Source: Flaviflexus ciconiae
Lineage (GTDB): Bacteria; Actinomycetota; Actinomycetes; Actinomycetales; Actinomycetaceae
Assembly: GCF_003971195.1 (NCBI RefSeq)
Contig: NZ_CP034593.1
Location: 372,001-436,000 of the forward strand
Direction: 5' to 3'
DNA length: 64,000 bases
Part shown: one piece after another, positions 8,797 through 17,355 of the stretch
How the letters are laid out: each line of letters starts with the position of its first letter
How positions within the stretch are numbered: position 1 is the first letter of the stretch
Position numbers and translations under genes: made by a program
The notes under the pieces: model-generated
The model's input: only the letters and a program-made list of their open reading frames with translations
Database searches by the model: none
What the model was told of the DNA's origin: nothing

Positions 8797-9324
8797 ATGG
8801 CCGAGGAGGAAACGGTAACAGCTACCGAACAGCCTTCGGAAGCTGGGCCGGCACGTCAACGCACATGGCTACGCGGGAAGAACGTTCTTCTTTTTCTCGC
8901 GGTCTTCGTTTTCGGCTCCTTCATCGGAGTCGGAAGCTTCACGTTCCTCTACGCGAACGGCATTGGCTACCTCTACGACGAACCGGAGGGATGCGCTCAG
9001 TGCCACGCTATGGACGATTATCTGGAGGGATACAACAAGGGTAGCCACAAGGATGTGGCGACGTGCAATGACTGCCATATGCCCCATGACAACCTGGCGA
9101 AGTCGCTGTGGGTGAAGGCCGATAACGGCTTCTGGCACGCGTTGAAGTTCACGACCGGTGACTACCCGACGAATATCGAAATCCGTGAGTCAAACAGGCA
9201 GGTGACGAACGAAGCCTGCGTGTACTGCCACGGAGATTATCTCAGCGGCGTACATGAGGTTCGTGCTGAAGGTGACGAATTGGATTGCACAAGGTGCCAC
9301 GAGACCGTGGGACATGCGAAGTGA
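8797..9324 (+). CDS. nrfH: Cytochrome c nitrite reductase membrane subunit NrfH
   Basis: Membrane-anchored tetraheme cytochrome c of the NapC/NirT/NrfH family, 175 residues. It takes electrons from the menaquinol pool and passes them to NrfA outside the membrane. One transmembrane segment lies at about residues 28-50. Four heme motifs follow: CAQCH, CNDCH, CVYCH and CTRCH. The first reads CAQCHAM, keeping the CxxCHxM pattern in which Met ligates NrfH heme 1. GAAAGGA precedes ATG 8797. The stop overlaps the nrfA GTG as GTGA. Confidence 0.93.
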   Translation: MAEEETVTATEQPSEAGPARQRTWLRGKNVLLFLAVFVFGSFIGVGSFTFLYANGIGYLYDEPEGCAQCHAMDDYLEGYNKGSHKDVATCNDCHMPHDNLAKSLWVKADNGFWHALKFTTGDYPTNIEIRESNRQVTNEACVYCHGDYLSGVHEVRAEGDELDCTRCHETVGHAK

Positions 9325-10817
9325 GTAAGAAGATGAGTGACAACGAAACAACAAACAATGACGCGAAGGCTGTGAGGTCGTGGTCCGCGTCGAAAATCCT
9401 CATTGCTGTCATCGTGACTGCTCTCGTGACATTCGCTATGACGGCGCTGCTTCTCAACATTCTTGAGCGCAAGAATGAGGCGGCGCAGCCCTCGCACAAT
9501 GTTGTCGAGCTGACTGACACGACGTATGACCCGGCAGTGTGGGGCCAGAACTACCCGCAGCAGTACGAGACATACCTGCAGACCGACGAAATGGTACCGA
9601 CCCGGTATGCGGGTGCGCACGCAGTCGAGCAGGAGCCGACCGAGGACGATCCTCGGACCGAGGCATCTTCGTCGAGGCTCGAGGAGGATCCCAGGCTGGA
9701 GATCATGTGGGCCGGCTACCCCTTCTCCGTCGACTACACGCACGCTCGCGGACACGAGTACATGCTGGTTGACCAGATGTACACCCAGCGCGTGACGGAC
9801 TTTAACCAGCCCGGCACGTGCCTGAACTGCCATGCTTCCATGCCCGAGATCTATAACGAGCTTGGTGATGGTGACATGAATGCCGGATTTGATGCGGTGA
9901 ACGCACTCTCGTATGAGGAAGCGGTTGAGCACGCATCCGGTCCGATTGCCTGCATCGACTGCCATAACCCGGAAACCATGGAACTCCAGATCACGAGGCC
10001 TGCGTTTATCAACGGTATCGCCGATCTTAAGGCGGCGGAAGGCATTGAAGACTACGACGTCAACCGGGATGCGACAACGGACGAGATGCGGTCCTATGTG
10101 TGCGCCCAGTGCCACGTCGAATACTACTTCGACGGGGATGCTGGCAATCGCCTGACTTTCCCCTGGTCCGAGGGTATTCACATTGACGAGATCTGGGAGT
10201 ACTACCAGAAGGATGGTCACATCGACTTCACCCACGAGATCACGGGAGCAGAGATCGTGAAGGCTCAGCATCCCGAATTCGACCTGTGGAGGAACGGTGT
10301 CCACGCCGATGCTGGCGTCTCCTGTGCGGACTGCCACATGGCATATGACCGTGCCGGGGCTCAGAAGGTCACCGATCACCAGATCAATTCCCCGCTGCTC
10401 GACACCAACCAGTCGTGCGGTACCTGCCACAGCGATGATTCGGACGTTCTCGTCAACCGAGTTGAAACGATCCAGGACCGTTTCATCGTTTCCCGCGACC
10501 AGACCTTCGATGCTCTTGTCAGCCTCATCTACAACATCGAGGCCGCGATTGAAGACGGTGTCGATGACGAGGCCATTGACCTGGCACGCGAATACCAGAA
10601 CAAGGCCAGCTTCTACCTCGACTACGTGTACTCGGAGAACTCCTACGGGTTCCACGCACCGGACTACATTCAGTCGATCCTCATGTCCTCGATGGATGCA
10701 TCGAGGAACGGCGAGCTTGCCCTGACCGGTAAGACAGCCGAGGAGCTTGAGCCTTCCGATATCTCCCAGGCAAACCTGGAGAGGAACGAGCAGAGGCGGT
10801 CTGCAGCTAATGAGTAA
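9321..10817 (+). CDS. nrfA: Ammonia-forming cytochrome c nitrite reductase NrfA (CxxCH-type heme 1)
   Basis: Pentaheme enzyme of 498 residues that reduces nitrite to ammonia with six electrons outside the membrane. An N-terminal segment (about residues 25-45) acts as signal or anchor. The family landmarks WAGYPF, RGHEY, the pair CAQCHVEYYFDG (calcium-site Glu-Tyr and catalytic Tyr) and KAQHPE (calcium Lys/Gln and catalytic His) are present. The heme motifs are CLNCH, CIDCH, CAQCH, CADCH and CGTCH. The first stands where E. coli NrfA has CWSCK, so the active-site heme would carry His, not Lys, as axial ligand. I chose GTG 9321 for its overlap with nrfH; ATG 9333 is an alternative. Confidence 0.93.
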   Translation: MSKKMSDNETTNNDAKAVRSWSASKILIAVIVTALVTFAMTALLLNILERKNEAAQPSHNVVELTDTTYDPAVWGQNYPQQYETYLQTDEMVPTRYAGAHAVEQEPTEDDPRTEASSSRLEEDPRLEIMWAGYPFSVDYTHARGHEYMLVDQMYTQRVTDFNQPGTCLNCHASMPEIYNELGDGDMNAGFDAVNALSYEEAVEHASGPIACIDCHNPETMELQITRPAFINGIADLKAAEGIEDYDVNRDATTDEMRSYVCAQCHVEYYFDGDAGNRLTFPWSEGIHIDEIWEYYQKDGHIDFTHEITGAEIVKAQHPEFDLWRNGVHADAGVSCADCHMAYDRAGAQKVTDHQINSPLLDTNQSCGTCHSDDSDVLVNRVETIQDRFIVSRDQTFDALVSLIYNIEAAIEDGVDDEAIDLAREYQNKASFYLDYVYSENSYGFHAPDYIQSILMSSMDASRNGELALTGKTAEELEPSDISQANLERNEQRRSAANE

Positions 10818-11712
10818 GAAGTCGGATTCCTTGCCCGCCTCCACGGGCGGGGACCCGAACGACATCCTTGCCTTCCTCGAATCGGCCCCGGAGTCGATTC
10901 GAGGATGGGCGGGGGAGCAGTCCAAGCTCATCCGGCAAGAACTGGATGCGCAGGCAACATCCGTGAAGCCGGCAACGACTGCGTCGGCGCCTCTCGACGA
11001 GAACGAAACGGCCCTCGCCGAACTCGACGAGTTCGAGGAAGAAGTGCCTGTCTTCCGTAAGAGGGCCAAAGCAAAGGCCGCACGCAAGGCGGCCAAGCCT
11101 GCGAGCGAGAATGCAGATAATGGACCGTCGGAACGCAAGGTCGTTCTTATCTCCCTTGCCGTTGCCCTCGTTGTCGGTATCGGCTCCAGCGCCTACTTCG
11201 CAAGCCGGTGGGAAACGCCGGAAACCAGTGCCTCGATGGGGATGCCGGCGGGACATCCCGATATCAGCGATGAGCCGGCCGTGTCTGTTGCCAAAATGGC
11301 GCAGGCTGAGGCCGCCCTCCAGGCGGACCCGGACAACGTTGACCTCCTCATCTCCATGGGCGGACTCCGCTTCGACAACGGCGAATACGAGGTTGCCGAA
11401 GAGCACTGGTCGAAGGCCATTGAGCTGGACCCGGAAAGCGTTGCTGGCCACTACTACATGGGCTTTGCCTACCTCGCTTCCGAACCCGCGCGCGAGCAGG
11501 AGGCCGTTGATTCGTGGAACAGGGTCATTGACCTTGCTCCCGACTCGGACTACGCGGCGAACGTGAAGATGCACGTCGACTCGCTCGGCGGAATGGGGGA
11601 AGGATCGGCCGATGAGTCGGCGGACCCTGCCGAAGAAACGACCGTCCCCGCCGAGGATGAATCTGTCCCCGCCGATGACGGGACGGTTCCTGAGGAGACC
11701 GAGGAGCCATGA
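10810..11712 (+). CDS. TPR-domain membrane protein, NrfG/CcmI-like
   Basis: Protein of 300 residues. A charged cytoplasmic N-terminus with an Ala/Lys-rich stretch (85-100) leads to one membrane segment at 111-130. After that come about two tetratricopeptide repeats (165-235; for example NGEYEVAEEHWSKAIELDP) outside the membrane, then an acidic Glu/Pro-rich tail. TPR proteins of this layout help heme ligation of apocytochromes (NrfG, CcmI/CycH). Its place between nrfA and ccdA supports such a chaperone role. ATG 10810 overlaps the nrfA stop by 8 bases. The function is inferred. Confidence 0.7.
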   Translation: MSKKSDSLPASTGGDPNDILAFLESAPESIRGWAGEQSKLIRQELDAQATSVKPATTASAPLDENETALAELDEFEEEVPVFRKRAKAKAARKAAKPASENADNGPSERKVVLISLAVALVVGIGSSAYFASRWETPETSASMGMPAGHPDISDEPAVSVAKMAQAEAALQADPDNVDLLISMGGLRFDNGEYEVAEEHWSKAIELDPESVAGHYYMGFAYLASEPAREQEAVDSWNRVIDLAPDSDYAANVKMHVDSLGGMGEGSADESADPAEETTVPAEDESVPADDGTVPEETEEP

Positions 11713-12419
11713 GTATCGCGCTCGTCTTCCTCGCGGGTTTTGTTTCCTTCCTATCCCCGTGCTTCCTGCCGGTTGTTCCCGTCTTCTCAACCTATGTCGC
11801 GGGAACGAGTCCGGCACGGCCGGGATCGGAAGGCGGGGCGGTCCTGACCGCCACAAGAACCCGTGCGGCTGCCCGAGCCAGCGTCTTTGTTCTCGCGTTC
11901 TCCACCGTATTCGCGGGCCTTTGGATCCTCGTCGGACTCATCGGATACGTCGTGGGGGATTTCCGCGACACCCTCACCATCGTCGGCGGAATCATCCTCA
12001 TCGCTCTCGGGCTCCACGTTGCTGGCCTCCTCCGTATTCCGGCCCTTGACCGCACCATCCGTGCGAAGGTTGATGGCGACAGTGATCCATCAGTCCGCAG
12101 GGCCGCTCTTCTCGGGCTGGCGTTCGGAGCAGGTTGGACCCCGTGTATCGGACCCGTTCTTGGTGGTGTCATCGGTATTGCTACGACGCAGAGCGTTGCA
12201 GAAGGAGCTCTCCTTCTTGCTGTTTACTGCGCAGGTCTTGGCATTCCCTTCATTCTTGTTGCTACCGGGCTCGGCGACGTTCTTGAGCGTACTGCCTGGA
12301 TCAAGCGGCACTATCGGACGATCGAACTCGTCCTTGGACTTTTCCTCATCGTTATCGGTTTCCTCATGATCTCGGGCCTGCTGGAAAGACTGGCGGCCCT
12401 CGTCCCGGCGGTGGTGTAG
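11709..12419 (+). CDS. ccdA: Cytochrome c biogenesis protein CcdA (thiol-disulfide carrier)
   Basis: Integral membrane protein of 236 residues with six hydrophobic segments, related to the central part of DsbD. It carries reducing power across the membrane to keep apocytochrome CxxCH cysteines reduced. The redox cysteines are in SPCFLP (segment 1) and TPCIGP (segment 4). ATG overlaps the TPR gene stop by 4 bases. Its partner is probably the thioredoxin-like protein at the end of the operon. Confidence 0.93.
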   Translation: MSIALVFLAGFVSFLSPCFLPVVPVFSTYVAGTSPARPGSEGGAVLTATRTRAAARASVFVLAFSTVFAGLWILVGLIGYVVGDFRDTLTIVGGIILIALGLHVAGLLRIPALDRTIRAKVDGDSDPSVRRAALLGLAFGAGWTPCIGPVLGGVIGIATTQSVAEGALLLAVYCAGLGIPFILVATGLGDVLERTAWIKRHYRTIELVLGLFLIVIGFLMISGLLERLAALVPAVV

Positions 12420-12423
12420 CAAC

Positions 12424-13851
12424 ATGGCTGAAACAGTGAGACAGCAAAGCTCGGCTCCGGAGCTTCCCCCGGAGGAGGACGATGTTTCGCCCCTGACCCT
12501 CGTCAAGCGAATCTACGCCTTCTTCTACAACAAGACGGTCGGTCTGATCCTCATCATTCTCATGGCGGTTCTTGCGCTGTTCGGAACGATGATCATGCAG
12601 GCGCCGACAGGTACCTTTGACGATCCGATTCAGGCCGAGAGTTTCCTCGAGTCTGTCCGACCCAAGTACGGCATGTGGACCGATGTCCTCGCATTCCTTG
12701 GCTTCTTCCGGATGTACACGTCCCCGATCTTCCTGACCGTGAGCGCCCTACTGGCAGGCTCAATCATCGGTTGTACCGTGCACCGGTTGCCGCTACTGTG
12801 GCGGGCCGCCATGCACCCCCGCACTCACGTCTCCCAGGGTTTCCACCGTCACGCACAGAACCGTCGCCTCGTCACATCCGAGGAAGAGCCAGATGCGTTC
12901 CTGCAACGATCGAAGGACGTCTTCAAGAAGAACCGTTGGCGGATACTTGCCGATGATAGGGATCCGCGTGCCTATTACACGGATAAGAACCGCTTCGGTC
13001 CATTCGGAACGGCACTGGCCCATGCCGCGTTTGTTCTGATCATGGCCGCCTTCGTTGTCTCTTCTCTCTTCTCCTTTGAGCAGTTCATGGTCATCCCCGT
13101 CGGAGGCTCTGTCGAACTTGAGGATTCCAGTGTGGAAGTTCGCGCGGACAGTTTCGTTGATTCCTACAACGAAGACGGCAGGCCGATCGATTACGTGTCT
13201 GAGTTGACCATCGTTGATAACGGGACGGACATGGTCTCGCAGGAAGTGCGTGTCAACATGCCCCTTGCCTATGGGGGAGTGAAGTTCCACCAGACCTCGT
13301 ACGGCATTGCCTCCAACGTTCACGTCACCGAGCTCGATGGAAATGTTGTCTTCGACGGTGCCGTGCCAATGCAGTGGACCTCGACGGATGGCACAAACTC
13401 CGTTGGCTCAATTGACGAGCGGGAAGACCTCGACATTCTGATCGTCACGCCCGCTTCGGGACGTACCGACTCCGTCATCCCGATTGGCTCGGCCATGGTC
13501 GAGATCTATCCCAGTGGGTCTAACGAACCGCTTGCTGTTACTCAGTTACCCCAGGGTGAGGCGGTGACCGTCGGCGACTTCGTGTTTACCTTCGAAGGCG
13601 AAGCCCAGTACACCGGTATCACTGCCCGTCATGATCCTGGCTCTCCGCTCCTTTGGATCGCGTCAATCTTGCTTGTTGTCGGCATGTTCATGACATTTGG
13701 CTTCCCGCACCGCAGGATCTGGGTCCGAGTCGATGATGATTCGAACCTGTCGCTTGCGTCCGTCGACAAGCACGACGCGATCTACGCCAATCAATTCAAC
13801 CGGCTCATTGGTGAAATCGAGCAGAACCCCGAAAGGACCACCGATGCTTGA
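12424..13851 (+). CDS. resB: Cytochrome c biogenesis protein ResB (Ccs1)
   Basis: Protein of 475 residues from the ResB/Ccs1 family, one half of the System II heme-attachment machine. Three hydrophobic segments lie in the first 230 residues (about 34-55, 95-120 and 200-220). A large extracytoplasmic domain follows (about 225-405), then a final membrane segment near 405-425. The typical KFHQTSYG stretch is present. It starts 4 bases after ccdA and overlaps ccsB by 8 bases, so the two System II halves are made together. Confidence 0.92.
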   Translation: MAETVRQQSSAPELPPEEDDVSPLTLVKRIYAFFYNKTVGLILIILMAVLALFGTMIMQAPTGTFDDPIQAESFLESVRPKYGMWTDVLAFLGFFRMYTSPIFLTVSALLAGSIIGCTVHRLPLLWRAAMHPRTHVSQGFHRHAQNRRLVTSEEEPDAFLQRSKDVFKKNRWRILADDRDPRAYYTDKNRFGPFGTALAHAAFVLIMAAFVVSSLFSFEQFMVIPVGGSVELEDSSVEVRADSFVDSYNEDGRPIDYVSELTIVDNGTDMVSQEVRVNMPLAYGGVKFHQTSYGIASNVHVTELDGNVVFDGAVPMQWTSTDGTNSVGSIDEREDLDILIVTPASGRTDSVIPIGSAMVEIYPSGSNEPLAVTQLPQGEAVTVGDFVFTFEGEAQYTGITARHDPGSPLLWIASILLVVGMFMTFGFPHRRIWVRVDDDSNLSLASVDKHDAIYANQFNRLIGEIEQNPERTTDA

Positions 13852-14761
13852 GACATTTGAATATTTTCTTTTGGCGGCAACGATCGTCGCTGCCCTTGCC
13901 CTGATTTGCGATGGTGCCTACCTGACATCTCGCAAGCATCAGGTCCGCAAACAGCCCAAGGTTCTGGCAGGTGCTGCGGGTAGTGGGATCGTCGACGGGG
14001 AGGACAATCCCGGTCCGATCCAGCCAGCATCGAGGAGCCCGAAGACGAAGGGGCTCGCCTGGTACGGTAGCGCCTTCACGATCGTCGCGTTCCTTCTCGT
14101 CACGGTGTATCTCATTGGCCGTATGAGCCTGACCGGCCACGGTCCGTTTGCCAACCAGCACGAGTTCGCCGTGTCGTTCACATGGGGGATCCTCGGCGCC
14201 TACCTGTTTTTCCTGTGGCGCTACCGGATCCGTATGCTCTCACTGGTTGTTATGCCGGTGGTGCTTGGCTTGATGATCTACGCCCAAAGCCTCGACACCG
14301 GCATCGAGCCACTCGTCCCGGCCCTCCAAAACAACCTGCTTCTGACTCTCCACGTCTCCACGGCAATCCTCGCCTACGGTGCTGCGTGCGTGTCGTTCGG
14401 TGGGGCCGTTCTCTACCTGGCTCATAAGCCCCTGTCGAAGAAGATCCGCCGCATGCCGTCCGCTGATCTCTTCGATGAAATCGGTTACAAGGCGGCGGTG
14501 TTCACCTTCCCGATGCTGACCATCATGATTCTCCTCGGAGCCCTCTGGGCAGATACTGCGTGGGGCAGGTACTGGGGTTGGGATCCGAAGGAAACGGCAG
14601 CGTTCGTGACCTGGCTTCTCTACGGTGCCTATCTGCACGCGCGCGTGGTCCGCGACTGGCGAGGTAAGCGTGCCGCCTGGCTCCTCATCGCCGGCTTTGT
14701 TGCCGTCCTCTTCGCCTACTTCGGCAACCACTTCTTCGGGGGTCTGCACTCCTATGGCTGA
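13844..14761 (+). CDS. ccsB: Cytochrome c biogenesis protein CcsB/CcsA (heme handling and ligation)
   Basis: Membrane protein of 305 residues with about eight hydrophobic segments. It holds the tryptophan-rich heme-handling motif WGRYWGWDPKET (about residues 239-250) of the CcsA/CcmC/CcmF superfamily, with conserved histidines after it (LHARVV, FGNHFF). With ResB it exports heme and joins it to apocytochromes. ATG 13844 is chosen because GAAAGGA lies just upstream. A longer frame exists but runs inside resB. Stop-start overlaps of 8 bases link it to both neighbours. Confidence 0.93.
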   Translation: MLETFEYFLLAATIVAALALICDGAYLTSRKHQVRKQPKVLAGAAGSGIVDGEDNPGPIQPASRSPKTKGLAWYGSAFTIVAFLLVTVYLIGRMSLTGHGPFANQHEFAVSFTWGILGAYLFFLWRYRIRMLSLVVMPVVLGLMIYAQSLDTGIEPLVPALQNNLLLTLHVSTAILAYGAACVSFGGAVLYLAHKPLSKKIRRMPSADLFDEIGYKAAVFTFPMLTIMILLGALWADTAWGRYWGWDPKETAAFVTWLLYGAYLHARVVRDWRGKRAAWLLIAGFVAVLFAYFGNHFFGGLHSYG

Positions 14762-15344
14762 TCAGGTACTTGACTGGCGGGAACGGATCCAGAACTCCCG
14801 GATCGGTTCCCTCCTCGTCGTGATCATCACGACCGTGATTGTCATCGCCGGTGTTCTCCTTGTCAAAGGCGGAAACGAAGAGGCGGCCGCGCTGTCGGAG
14901 ATCGAACTCTCCGAGGAGGCCGCCGCCAAGCCCCCTGCCATTGGAGCACAAGCCCCGACGTTCAGCGGAATCGACCTCAACGGCGAAACCGTTGATCTTG
15001 AGAACATGGACGAACCCGTCTGGCTCATCTTCAACGCCACCTGGTGCACGGCATGTCGGGCAGAGACCCCACACATTCAGGAAGCCGAAGAAAAGTACGG
15101 GGATGACATCGATATCCTGGCGATTTACGTGAACGAATCTGAGAATGCTGTCCGGTCCTACACTGACCAGGTTGGGCTCAGCTACACCCACATGCTTGAC
15201 CCCACAACAGAGATTGCTGCTGCCTATCGAACGATGGGGGTACCCGCTCACTTCTTCATCAACACCGATGGTACGGTTGCCTCGATCCATCAGGGAGCGA
15301 TCTCGCCCTCCCAGATCGACAGGGCACTGGAGGGGCTTGGATAG
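14754..15344 (+). CDS. Membrane-anchored thioredoxin-like protein (TlpA/ResA type)
   Basis: Protein of 196 residues with an N-terminal membrane anchor (about 19-37) and an extracytoplasmic TlpA/ResA/AhpC-type thioredoxin fold. The active site is WCTAC (97-101), and the cis-proline region is GVPAHFF. Such proteins reduce apocytochrome heme-site cysteines using electrons from CcdA. It overlaps the ccsB stop by 8 bases and closes the nrf-ccs operon. Confidence 0.9.
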   Translation: MADQVLDWRERIQNSRIGSLLVVIITTVIVIAGVLLVKGGNEEAAALSEIELSEEAAAKPPAIGAQAPTFSGIDLNGETVDLENMDEPVWLIFNATWCTACRAETPHIQEAEEKYGDDIDILAIYVNESENAVRSYTDQVGLSYTHMLDPTTEIAAAYRTMGVPAHFFINTDGTVASIHQGAISPSQIDRALEGLG

Positions 15345-15352
15345 ACCCGCGC

Positions 15353-15378
15353 GACCGATGGATTATGAGTCCACTGCT
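15353..15378. repeat. Direct repeat copy 2 (tRNA-Met fragment after the nrf-ccs operon)
   Basis: Eight bases after the operon stop there is a second copy of the tRNA-Met anticodon-arm segment (4807-4832), 25 of 26 identical and in the same orientation. No other part of a tRNA is around it. The pair brackets about 10.5 kb, including the exporter and nrf-ccs operons. It could be a relic attachment site or a duplication scar. Confidence 0.75.
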
Positions 15379-15427
15379 TGTGGGGACTGCAGGAACGGGG
15401 GTTGATCAGGCCGACATGAAGAATCTA

Positions 15428-15459
15428 AACGTGGGAGGCAAAGTATCGCCTCCCACGTT
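15428..15459. terminator. Bidirectional terminator hairpin
   Basis: A perfect 12-bp inverted repeat (AACGTGGGAGGC / GCCTCCCACGTT) with an 8-base loop lies between the convergent nrf-ccs operon and the response-regulator gene. The following strand is only moderately T-rich. Confidence 0.75.
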
Positions 15460-15547
15460 CTGTTATCAGACGGAATCGCGCTCCGGGCCTATCGGTAGCG
15501 AATACTGACGTTGTTCGGGTTCGCGACGAGCAGGAGAAGAACGGTGG

Positions 15548-16156
15548 CTAACCCAACCAGCCTTTGGCTCTCGCAATATCGACTGCTTCGTGCCGATTCT
15601 TTGCACCGAGTTTGAGCTGTGCGGAGGACAGGTAGTTCCGGACGGTGCCTTCGGCAAGATGTGCGCGGCGGGCTATATCGGCGATCGGTGCTCCGTGCGC
15701 GGCAAGTTCAACGACGTCGGTTTCGCGCGGGGTGAGCGGTGAATCGCCGGCGGCGATCGTGTCGGCAGCAAGCCCGGGATCGACGACCCGTGAGCCGCGA
15801 GCAACGTCTCGAACTGCTTTCTCGAGGTCCTGGGCCATGGCGGTCTTGGGAAGGAACCCCGAGATCCCGGAGGACAGGGCTCGCTTGAGGTAGCCGGGCC
15901 GCGCGTGGGACGTGAGGATCATGGTCTTGAGTCCCGGGACCTTGTCCATGAGGGCGATGGCGGTGTCGATCCCGTCCATGCCACCCAGTTGCAGGTCGAC
16001 AATGGCGAGGGTTGGCTCCAGGGCCGGTGCCAGCTTGAGGGCTTCCTCGCCGCTTTCAAATTCTCCTGCGACGTCGATGTCATCCATGAGACCCAGGAGA
16101 CCTGCGATTGCGGAGCGGATCAGGTGCTCGTCATCGACGAGGATGATGCGGATCAT
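15548..16156 (-). CDS. NarL/DesR-family response regulator
   Basis: Two-component regulator of 202 residues. The receiver domain has acidic residues DDE at 8-10 and the phospho-acceptor D54 in IVDLQLGG. A C-terminal LuxR-type helix-turn-helix follows (LTPRETDVVELAAHG, then AEGTVRNYLSSAQLKL). ATGA overlap links it to the kinase gene. It is the last gene of an ABC transporter-kinase-regulator operon, so it probably controls this transporter and perhaps the divergent MMPL gene. Confidence 0.93.
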   Translation of the reverse strand: MIRIILVDDEHLIRSAIAGLLGLMDDIDVAGEFESGEEALKLAPALEPTLAIVDLQLGGMDGIDTAIALMDKVPGLKTMILTSHARPGYLKRALSSGISGFLPKTAMAQDLEKAVRDVARGSRVVDPGLAADTIAAGDSPLTPRETDVVELAAHGAPIADIARRAHLAEGTVRNYLSSAQLKLGAKNRHEAVDIARAKGWLG

Positions 16157-17346
16157 GGGGCCTCCGGAAAGTCGAGCGTGAGAACGAACTGCTGTCCTTC
16201 ACGATAGTGCGTGATCGTTCCATCGGTTCCGATGCGGCGAGCTAGTCCCGCGAGGCCCGTGCCATCTAACCGTTGCTCTTGGTCTGAATATCCCACACCG
16301 TCGTTGATGATTTGCACGCCGTCGGCACCGAGAGTGATGGAGACCTGGGTGGCGTTGGAATGCCTAATGATGTTTGTCGTGGCCTCGCGGATAAGAGCGG
16401 CAGTATGGGTGGCCCGTTCGGGGCTGAGCTCGTGTGCGCGTCCCGTGAGGGTGACGCGAGCTCCGGAGGCCTCAAGGAGGGAAATTGCCCCTTCCATTTC
16501 CATTGCCAGGTCGGGTGCCTGGTAGCCGCGGACGAGGGCACGGACCTCGTCAAGTGAGGAGTTGGCGAGAGATGAAACCTCGGCAAGCTGCGCGCGGGCA
16601 CGGTGGTCCCCGCGAGCCATGAGCTGGTCGGCCAGCTGGGCTTTGAGCGAGATCGCGGCGAGATTGCGGCCCATGACGTCGTGCAGGTCGGCTGAGAAGC
16701 GGAGTCGTTCGCGGGCTACGGCAAGATCAGCTTCGGTTTGTTTAGCCTTTTCGAGGTCTCCGATGACAACGACGTACCAGAGTGACATCTTGACCGATCC
16801 CCAGAACACGAAGGTGACGAAGGCGATTGCTACCACCTGGATGAATTGGTTTCCGGGGATAAGTGCAGTTGCTCCACCTGACAGCAGAGCAACGAGGAGT
16901 GACACCGAGTTTGGTCCGCTTGCGGTGACACAGATGAGGGCGGTGATGAAGAGCGAGGCTGCGGTCGAGGCCGCGGAGAGAGTCTGGTCCGGGGAATCCG
17001 TGAGTATGGCTGCGATCGCGGTGATCGCCGGGACAACAAAGAGGGAGGCCGCCTCGAGCTGGGTCGATTTCTCCCGCAGATCTGATCCGCGGAACAGCCA
17101 CTTGCCGTACACAACCGCGAGGATGATCAGCCCGGGCAGGAGGAAGGTGAGCGTGAACGGGTCGGAGAGGTGTCCGAAGTCGGCGGTGACCATCATTGGG
17201 CCGATGAGGACGACGGGGATGAAGAGGATAAGACCCCAGAGGGACCACGCGAAAGTGCGGTAGAGCCTGCGCGACTCTTTCGTGGTGAATTCATCGTGCG
17301 GCTCGTACCGCCACCTTGCGCGGGTCATGGGGGACATGGGCTTCAT
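16153..17346 (-). CDS. DesK-type sensor histidine kinase
   Basis: Membrane kinase of 397 residues. About five or six hydrophobic segments fill residues 28-190. Next comes the HisKA_3 dimerisation helix with the phospho-acceptor His in DLHDVMGRNL, and a short HATPase domain (IREATTNIIRHSNA, INDGVGY, GTGLAGLARR). No extracellular sensor domain is visible, so it probably senses a membrane change, as in DesK and LiaS. Three ATGs lie at the start (17346, 17337, 17328) and the correct one is uncertain. Confidence 0.9.
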   Translation of the reverse strand: MKPMSPMTRARWRYEPHDEFTTKESRRLYRTFAWSLWGLILFIPVVLIGPMMVTADFGHLSDPFTLTFLLPGLIILAVVYGKWLFRGSDLREKSTQLEAASLFVVPAITAIAAILTDSPDQTLSAASTAASLFITALICVTASGPNSVSLLVALLSGGATALIPGNQFIQVVAIAFVTFVFWGSVKMSLWYVVVIGDLEKAKQTEADLAVARERLRFSADLHDVMGRNLAAISLKAQLADQLMARGDHRARAQLAEVSSLANSSLDEVRALVRGYQAPDLAMEMEGAISLLEASGARVTLTGRAHELSPERATHTAALIREATTNIIRHSNATQVSITLGADGVQIINDGVGYSDQEQRLDGTGLAGLARRIGTDGTITHYREGQQFVLTLDFPEAP

Positions 17347-17355
17347 AGTAAAAGA

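Noticed and set aside
9237-11138. 633-residue open frame on the minus strand across nrfA
   Set aside because: It lies antisense to a gene with five heme motifs. Long antisense frames are normal in GC-rich coding DNA, and this one has no family features.
15345-15420. Second tRNA-Met gene
   Set aside because: Only the anticodon-arm segment is present; no acceptor, D or T arm can be formed.
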